Source of the DNA: Psettodes erumei
Taxonomy: Eukaryota > Chordata > Actinopteri > Pleuronectiformes > Psettodidae
DNA length: 64,000 nucleotides
Reading direction: 5' to 3'
Assembly (NCBI GenBank): GCA_016785225.1
Contig: JAFBJZ010000240.1
Coordinates: 400,270 to 464,269, forward strand
Shown piece after piece: positions 58,301-64,000 of this stretch. Each line of letters begins with the position of its first letter. The stretch's first letter is position 1. The notes beneath the pieces were generated by a model. The model worked only from the letters and a program-made list of their open reading frames with translations. It did no database searches and was not told where the DNA came from. Position numbers and translations under genes: made by a program.

Positions 58301-58600
58301 GGCCATTATTTCTTCAGTGCCATCCTTACGGGTCATAGGAATGAGAAGATTGAGGCTGTACTGTCAAAGTCTAACTATGGCATGGCTCGGGTGGACTCTG
58401 GAGGCTACCAGCCCGAAGGCTTAGAGAACAACCCTGTGGCTGAGGCTAAAATCACTCCAGGCTCCCTGGCCGTCTTCAGCATCATCCTGCCTCTGCAGAC
58501 CCGGGACACGGTGTGCGTTGACCTGGTGATGGGTAAGCTGGCTCACTCTGTGGAGCCCCTGACCATCTTCAACGGCATGCTGCTGTATGAAGACATGTGA
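49322..58600 (+). CDS. emilin1: EMILIN-1, elastin microfibril interface glycoprotein
   Basis: Secreted matrix protein that trimerises through a C1q head and binds elastic fibres and integrins; it also restrains TGF-beta processing in the known family. Fourteen exons: 49322-49452, 51988-52113, 53262-53488, 53870-54129, 54519-54692, 54916-55839, 55942-56248, 56410-56637, 56724-56972, 57223-57414, 57494-57611, 57745-57762, 57844-57978, 58278-58600. The ATG at 49322 opens a signal peptide ([18 protein letters not shown]). Then come the EMI domain, coiled coils with Gly-rich linkers, a short collagen stretch and the C1q domain. [34 protein letters not shown] and [13 protein letters not shown] C1q sequence match EMILIN-1 over its paralogs. 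Exon lengths total 3,412 nt, one more than a multiple of three; the extra base lies in the collagen exon (57595-57604) and shifts the frame before C1q. Teleost copy 1a or 1b is undecided. Confidence 0.9.
49453..51987 (+). other. emilin1 intron 1
   Basis: A 2.5-kb intron with short CA/GT runs and an AT-rich part (about 50930-51330). I see no exon in it. Its acceptor (GAACAG at 51982-51987) follows closely on a short GT array. Confidence 0.7.
51988..53345 (+). other. EMI domain exons of emilin1
   Basis: Exon 51988-52113 ([28 protein letters not shown]) and the start of exon 53262-53488 ([28 protein letters not shown]) form the EMI domain with its Cys pattern, which in EMILINs mediates assembly and cytokine precursor binding. 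The joint is phase 2 and the GTGAGT donor at 52114 is canonical. The exon then runs into a Gly/Pro-rich linker. Confidence 0.87.
52114..53261 (+). other. emilin1 intron 2
   Basis: A 1.15-kb intron that starts with a short CA run and contains no recognisable exon or element. Confidence 0.7.
53870..57414 (+). other. emilin1 coiled-coil region exons
   Basis: Exons 53870-57414 code heptad-rich helices ([46 protein letters not shown] segments, [17 protein letters not shown]). CC or CxxC pairs (SCSSCQ, GCCD, DCELCGK) probably make interchain disulfides. Two Gly-rich inserts interrupt the 924-nt exon 54916-55839, near 55168-55270 and 55584-55730; remembered human EMILIN-1 has no such Gly runs at these places. 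Confidence 0.82.
54205..54265 (+). mobile_element. Fish SINE tail in emilin1 intron
   Basis: TTGAGATAATGTATGTTGCG and GAATTGGTGCTATACAAATG follow the common teleost retroposon 3' end (TTGAGATAATG...GAATTGGCGCTATATAAATAAAATTGAATTG). The head is not recognisable. Confidence 0.6.
57494..57762 (+). other. emilin1 collagen-like exons with frame anomaly
   Basis: Exon 57494-57611 reads in Gly-X-Y triplets ([20 protein letters not shown] through [11 protein letters not shown]) and then leaves the frame: the next bases (c at about 57601, then ggt ttg cct g) give GLPG only in the +1 frame. Exon 57745-57762 (GPKGETG) and exon 57844-57978 ([10 protein letters not shown]) need phase 1 at the previous donor, but the exon as written ends in phase 2. 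Read literally the protein ends at a TGA inside exon 57745-57762. Confidence 0.8.
57844..58600 (+). other. C1q domain exons of emilin1
   Basis: Exons 57844-57978 and 58278-58600 code the trimerising gC1q domain ([38 protein letters not shown] [16 protein letters not shown]) and end LLYEDM then TGA. The loop GYQPEGLEN keeps the Glu (codon 58424-58426) that in human EMILIN-1 (E933) binds integrins alpha4beta1 and alpha9beta1. Conservation of this loop argues that the domain is still used. Confidence 0.88.
58020..58185 (+). mobile_element. SINE remnant in emilin1 intron 13
   Basis: The phrases ACCCTGAGTTGGTGTGTCC and TTGAGCAAGACTAAACTC followed by TTTGGATAAAAGTGCTATGT resemble the body and tail of tRNA-derived fish SINEs (CCTTGGGCAAGACACTGAACCC...TTGGATAAAAGCGCTATA). 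The tRNA head is missing or degraded. Confidence 0.55.
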
Positions 58601-59594
58601 CAGGTTCGTCCTTACATGTAAAACGCAACATGCCAGAGAACCTGAACAATACCCACAGGAGGTGGCACCATGAAGCGTGATGTCATTTCCTCATGACCCA
58701 GAAGCCATGACAGAATATTTTAAATGAACCTTCAGCCCTGAGAAGATTTGTCTCTGTGTTTTCCCACGAATCTGTTTGACTGTTTTTAGGTAATTTGTTA
58801 GAGTGTTTTTGTCTCTTGACGTGTGGACGACAGCAAGAGTTGATATGACTGCTTTATTCTAATCAGCTGATCTGATGTGATCACATGACCTGACCTCAGC
58901 GCAGCACTGTGAGGACACATTCCTGTACATCATGATCAGCTGATGCCCGGCAGACCTGCTACTGCTTAAAAAAAAGTAAAACATTGTTTTGAAAGCACGT
59001 GACCACTTAACAATATTAAGAGATTGTGGTGATGGTAGTGCCCCCTACAGGCTGCACAGTTCATTACAGTCACAATATAAATACACTGTGTCTGGATTCA
59101 TTGATTCATTGAACAGGAGTAACATTTGGCCTGAGGGTGGTGCAACAAGAAATATCCTTGAGTCATTGCCTAAAGAGCAGCAAGAAGATCAGGACATCTG
59201 TTGATTATTTGACCGGGAGACATTTAAAGACCTGTCCGTTATTCATAACGTGACAGTCTGTCTGTCAAAGTGTTGGACAGACAGATGGACGTTGATTGGA
59301 ATCCTTAAGCTCCACTGTCACCAGGTTAGATGTTGTCAGGCAACATCAGACTGTGTAACTTTAATTGTGTTGAAAACAAAGAAAGCGTTTTGCTTTATAA
59401 AAGCAGAATGTGTTTTTGGTGTGATCTTGTAATGGAAGTGTTAGCATTGTGAATTTTTTTCGCTGCACCTTTTACTGTTTAAATTTGTGTTTTTATTCCC
59501 TGTCAAGTATTTAAACCATTATCACAAGATTTCACTTCTATGTTAAAGGACAAGGCTGGAAATACTCTGTATTTTCTTACTGTCAACAAATCAC

Positions 59595-59683
59595 ATTAAA
59601 AGACCAATGGTAGAAGAAATATTCAGATTCTGTACTTTAAAGGTAGTAATACCACACTGTAAAAATACTGCATTACAAATAAA
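59595..59683 (+). promoter_or_regulatory. emilin1 poly(A) signal candidates
   Basis: ATTAAA at 59595-59600 and AATAAA at 59678-59683 lie about 1 kb after the emilin1 stop. Either would give a normal 3' UTR; the second falls in a dispersed-repeat-like stretch. Confidence 0.35.
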
Positions 59684-59960
59684 AGTATTGCATTGTAAAT
59701 GTTATTTAAGAATTTTTATGATCTGAATGTACTGTAATATAAAAGTAATCAGTGTTTAAAAAATACATCTATGATAGAATAACATTAGATGAATTATTAT
59801 TTATTATATTACCAATGTTATGAATAAATTTTTTATTCTATCTCTAAATTAATCTTTAACTCCAGGTGTCAGATAAATGTAGTACAGTAAAGTAGCAGTG
59901 TATGGAAATATTCAAGCACAGTACATGTGTTAATGTAAATACTTTCCACCCCTGGAAAGT
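59606..59960. mobile_element. Putative non-autonomous repeat (AGTA-rich fish element)
   Basis: Starts with GGTAGAAGAAATATTCAGAT and ends with GTAAATACTTTCCACCCC; the reverse complement of the end (GGTGGAAAGTATTTAC) loosely resembles the start, suggesting degraded terminal inverted repeats. Internal words such as TAAAAATACTGCATTAC and AAATAAAAGTATTGC are typical of a very common teleost dispersed element. Class not certain. Confidence 0.4.
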
Positions 59961-61150
59961 CTAATAACAATAGTGTGTTAACATCCAACACATCTCACAC
60001 ATACTGTGGCAAGTCAGATTTTTAAAAAGTAATTTGGATTTGCACATTCTCACTGTAATTTTTCATCAAACAAATAAGAAATGGTGCATATATTGAGGCT
60101 TAATGTAATTAGTGTGTGTGAGACTAAATTCACTTTCATTATATTAAAAACACAAGAAACGACTCGGAGTGAGATAGAGATTAGATACACACAAAAAACA
60201 AAAGGGTACTTCTGAGTTCATATTAACTTCTATTAATACGCAATACTTGTTGGTTTGAGATGGAAAAATGGATTTGTTGACAAAAAGAAAAATATTCAGT
60301 ATGACTGGACTGATAAATTTATGAAGGACAACACATATTTAGATATTTCATCTTAGGGTCATGTTTGCTTTGAGAGTAATGATTATGACAACTGCCTTAG
60401 GACATACGAATCATGTATTTTAACTAAATATTTGAATCATTTAATAAATGCTGCAGGTCAACAAGACACTGACCTGCTGCAGCTTATAGTTTCATCAGTA
60501 TCACGTTAGGATATCAGTAATGTTTGTCTTGACTGTTCACTGCGTACAAACAAACAGATGACAAAAGGTGCCCGATATTCATAACACTTATACTTTATCA
60601 TCTTCATTTAGTCAGAGAGAGAAAGTATGAGTGGCACTCAAGTCATCGCTGGGTGGATTTTAGAAACTTTAGTCCCTGGCTTTAGTGACCTTTGTCATGT
60701 AAACTTGTTTTTACATTTCACGCTCTTGTATTGAATGATTTCACTGTCATTAAAGAAAACCCACTAGGTTGTTTAACAACATGTGTTGTGTTTTTGTAGA
60801 AAATGGTTTGAATGCCTGAAAGAATAAGCACATCGATGTCACTAAGGGACGTAACACAATGTGATCAACTGTGTTACAAGTTAATTGATATATCTTTGAT
60901 TTTTGTGTGTACTTATCAAGTTGATTATAAAAGGTCCACATTTAGTTATATAGTTAGCTTGAAATTTTGAATACTAACTCATCAAAACCAGTGAGGCCAG
61001 GTTAATAAAAGCAGACTGAATGTGATCAGTGTGTTGATTTTTGAGGTTTTGTGAACAGGACATGTTTGGGTTAAACTGTTTAAATGTCATTTTTTATTTT
61101 AAGGAAATTCTTGTTCTGTGGTGTTTGCTTGTTGTGGGACATGTTGTGTT
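59961..61150. other. AT-rich region without recognised gene
   Basis: About 1.2 kb of AT-rich sequence. Open frames are short and lack family resemblance; I see no splice-consistent exons. Confidence 0.6.
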
Positions 61151-61539
61151 TCCCGCTCTAACAGAGAAATGTGGGCTAAAGTCATGTGAAATTGCTATGG
61201 TACTGGCCAATATTTGGAATCTGGAATGGTAATGTGGGTGCGATTGACATCATAGCTGGGGTTGAATTTAGGGCTAGGATCACCCAAATTTGGTAATGGG
61301 TACAACTCATACAGCTGCAAAACATATGCGAAGGAGATGGAGCTAGCTCACTTTTGAAAATCCCAATAAAATTCACTTCAGAGCTGAGAAAGGCAACATG
61401 AGCTGGCTCAGGAGAGGCAGAAATCAAGGTGGGGGAGGGGTGAATTTGTAACTTTCGAAGCATGGATCTTAGAGCCATGAGCAAGGTATCGACAGAAAGG
61501 GTCCAGCGAGCTGAGCCAGGGAATCTTTGAATGAAAGCT

Positions 61540-61895
61540 CCACCCCCTTCCTGTTCAGAGCTAAGGGGCACCAAATATTGAGCTTTTATAGCTCTTAAGT
61601 GCTGTATCTTTTGAAGGGAAGCAGCTTGGGGTGTGTGACAGACAATGATGGAAAGCTCTCTGTTCTATCTCATATCTCCCCCATACAGGTGGTGCCCTTC
61701 TGCAGCAAAAATGTATCAAGCAAACACATGTCAAGTTGGGGAGCAACCTCCCCAGCGGAAGGGGTTACAGGCCCGGCCCAGCATCGTGTAGCCCTCAGTC
61801 CGCCAAACACATCTGTGCCCTGGGTGTCCATCTGGGTCAAATGGTTCCAAAGTTATGGGGGCCTAAATCCATTCCAAATTCCAATCTAATAGACC
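61540..61895 (+). repeat. Imperfect direct repeat, copy 1
   Basis: This stretch resembles 62420-62775 over about 350 bp, most strongly from 61726 on (CAAACACATGTCAAGTTGGG, GAGCAAC, GGGGTTACAGGCCCGGCCC, TGGGTGTCCATCT, CCAAAGTTATGGGGGCCT). I do not recognise the family. GC content and wording differ from the AT-rich flanks. Confidence 0.8.
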
Positions 61896-62419
61896 TCCAG
61901 ATTTGGGTCTGTCTAGAATAGGCATCATAGATGACCTTTGACATCACTTTTGGGGCCAAAGGGCCAAATAAATTCACTAATCATACGGGGGACACCAGCT
62001 TTCCATTAAAGTTTAAAGTAAAGTTTCAAGTCTCTAGCTCATCGCATGGCCGAATACAAGCCAAAAAGACTTGTTTGCTGACTAGGGCGAAATGTGCACA
62101 GTCACCTTTGACCTTTCAAATATAAAGGGTCTTAACTCTGGAACGCAAGGGGCTAGGGACACGGGCCCAACTTTTCCCAACAGCCCTCGGGGAGATTTAC
62201 AAAATATGTCAGAACCAGGTCTGTAACTCCTTGTTAAAGGGTCAAGCTCTGGTCTGACCCCAAAAACATCAGCCCATGAAGACTTATAACCTCTCAGAGC
62301 CTTTGTCCCGGGGCAGGTCAAAGATGCAGTCAAGCTCATTTTAGGTCGTACGGCCTTGACTCAGACATCTACGGAAAGGTCTCCTGGAGCTGGAGTCGGC
62401 CATCTTGGAACCAAAGCTT

Positions 62420-62775
62420 TACTCCATTGCAGTGAGCAGCTAGGGGGCATTAAATGTTGAGATTTTCTACCACGTTAAGGGTCATAAATCACCGACCGAA
62501 GCACTCAGAGAGTGCGGGTGCCAATGGAAATCTCTCAAAAAGGTCTAACATATGTCTCCCCCCAGCAGGTGGCGCCCTCCTGGCGAAAAAATATGTCACG
62601 CAAACACATGTCAAGTTGGGGAGCAACTTCTCCAACTGAAGGGGTTACAGGCCCGGCCCCGGCATCATCGCGTAGCCCCCGGTCTGCCGAACATATCTGA
62701 GCACTGGGTGTCCATCTAAGTCAAATGGCTCCAAAGTTATGGGGGCCTGAAGTCGTTCCAAATTTCAATCTGTGA
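62420..62775 (+). repeat. Imperfect direct repeat, copy 2
   Basis: Partner of 61540-61895, about 877 bp downstream. Shared landmarks include GGCATTAAATGTTGAG (copy 1: GGCACCAAATATTGAG) near the start and GGTGGCGCCCTCCTGGCG (copy 1: GGTGGTGCCCTTCTGCAG) in the middle. The pair may be two repeats of a longer element spanning roughly 61180-62830. Confidence 0.8.
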
Positions 62776-62829
62776 TATGATTGTGTTATCTTCCATATTT
62801 CCAGATTTGAATCTGTTAAATGGGGGTAG

Positions 62830-64000
62830 CTCCCATGATCCTTTAGCATGACACAGAGGTCATAAGTCAATCAGTGATTTGACGTCCATGACTGCTGTGT
62901 CAACAAGGTAAGTTGGGCTCTTAAAAACACCTTTTTCAACCTTCTTTGGACCATCTGAACAGTTCTAACTCATTTGTAGTGTCTTATGAAGAGTTTAGGC
63001 ACAATTTGACATGAATTTTTAGTTTGTAAGTTGAAATCTTACTCTGTAAAACAAGTTGCTATCTAACATGTTAAAAGTGCCAGCATAATAGATCAAAATC
63101 TGGGTTGCGAACGTGTTATCCATTTTTCCATCTAATAGTCCTTTTCAATTTAAACATTTCCAAATTTTAACTGTGTTTTTCCTCTCAAAATGTGATTTTT
63201 TTTCTTATGTCTTACTTGCAGATGCCCATCCCCACATCTGACTTAAGAAGGCGTCAACATTATCAAAAGGCCCACATCACTAGGCTCAAGCTATGGCATT
63301 TGTTCATGACTGTCATTATTGCCTTTCACTGCAAAACTATATCATGGACTGCAGATAATCTCAAAGTCAGTGTCACCTACATATGCGGCAGTGGGAGAGA
63401 GTGTGTTGCAGGACTGTGTGTGTCTGTGTTTATCTGTGTATTGTGTGCTCATTGTTTGCTTGTGTTCGTGTCCTTGTCCTCCATGTTGTGGATCGTCCGG
63501 TCACCACAGAGATCCCTGTGCTTCCTGTGATGGCAGGAAGTGATGTCACTGCACCGGAGCAAAAATGGATCCACTATCCGTCTTCACGTATGAATGAATA
63601 TTAATCCAGGATCAGGTGACGTTGTCTCTTTGTCCACCAATCGGACTCACTTCTGACACGTCATATACGTCATCATTGGAATCAATCACGTACTACATCA
63701 GTTTTCATGAGAACTAAATTATTCTGATAAAAAGTCTTTGTGTCGTTCATAAAATAAATTCTCCAGACTCTGCAAAGCTGGACACAACTAAGGAAGTGAG
63801 TTTTTCAGGGATAATGTGTCACAGCTGGACTCTTTAAATCTGTATTTTATGACACTTAATTGTTTGTGACTTCTCGAATACATTCAGTCCTAAGATTAAT
63901 AATAAATAATTTATGAGCCAACTAATGCTGCCACTTTTTAAACATGTCTGTCTTTGTGTTTGCTTGTGTCAATAAATTTGTCATTCAATTTGAAGTTTTT
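62830..64000. other. Unassigned window end, possible 3' UTR
   Basis: A good acceptor-like sequence (TTTTTTTCTTATGTCTTACTTGCAG split around 63205-63222) precedes ATGCCCATCCCCACATCTGA, and AATAAA occurs at 63971-63976. Open frames of 112 aa or less (63192-63530, 63383-63604) lack any family resemblance and contain GT-rich translation products. It may be the terminal exon of an unknown transcript or unrelated sequence. Confidence 0.25.

Noticed and set aside
61182..61574. 130-codon minus-strand open frame
   Set aside because: Lies in and beside the unrecognised repeat, with no known domain and no splice or poly(A) context.

Overview
The window is vertebrate nuclear DNA, most likely from a ray-finned fish and probably a percomorph. 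Genes have many small exons, compact introns with GT..AG ends and abundant (CA/GT)n arrays, and the proteins match vertebrate families along their whole length. tRNA-derived SINE remnants and tails of fish type lie in introns and gaps. I found no bacterial, viral, CRISPR or selfish-system content. All four recognised genes are on the + strand.

Layout. (1) 1-1830: the last three exons of a galanin receptor type 1 gene; the first exon is cut by the window edge. (2) 3591-12879: a complete 29-exon short ABCC transporter of the ABCC5/ABCC11/ABCC12 clade; all splice phases join and predict 1,328 residues. (3) 13495-42997: a complete, roughly 86-exon vps13c gene for a bridge-like lipid transfer protein, starting only about 615 bp after the ABCC stop codon. 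(4) 42998-49321: a 6.3-kb gap with a 16-copy 11-bp minisatellite, G-rich runs and an interrupted GT array of about 430 bp. (5) 49322-58600: a 14-exon emilin1 gene (signal peptide, EMI domain, coiled coils, short collagen stretch, C1q head) for a secreted elastic-fibre glycoprotein. (6) 58601-64000: emilin1 3' UTR, AT-rich sequence with fish repeats, an imperfect pair of roughly 350-bp direct repeats, and an unassigned end.

The genes do not form a pathway: a neuropeptide receptor, an organic-anion-type ABC transporter, an organelle-contact lipid conduit and an extracellular matrix protein. The notable points are local. A 438-bp intron-plus-exon tract in vps13c is about 98.6% identical to a second tract exactly 3,450 bp downstream, in an otherwise anciently diverged internal repeat; this reads as recent gene conversion from the downstream copy. 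The vps13c VAP-binding FFAT motif appears to have lost its two aromatic residues. The emilin1 collagen exon carries one extra base that shifts the frame before the C1q domain. One vps13c intron is built of four 34-bp units, each carrying its own splice acceptor.

I did not find a wholly new biological system here. Comparisons with human proteins are from memory of those families, not from a database search.
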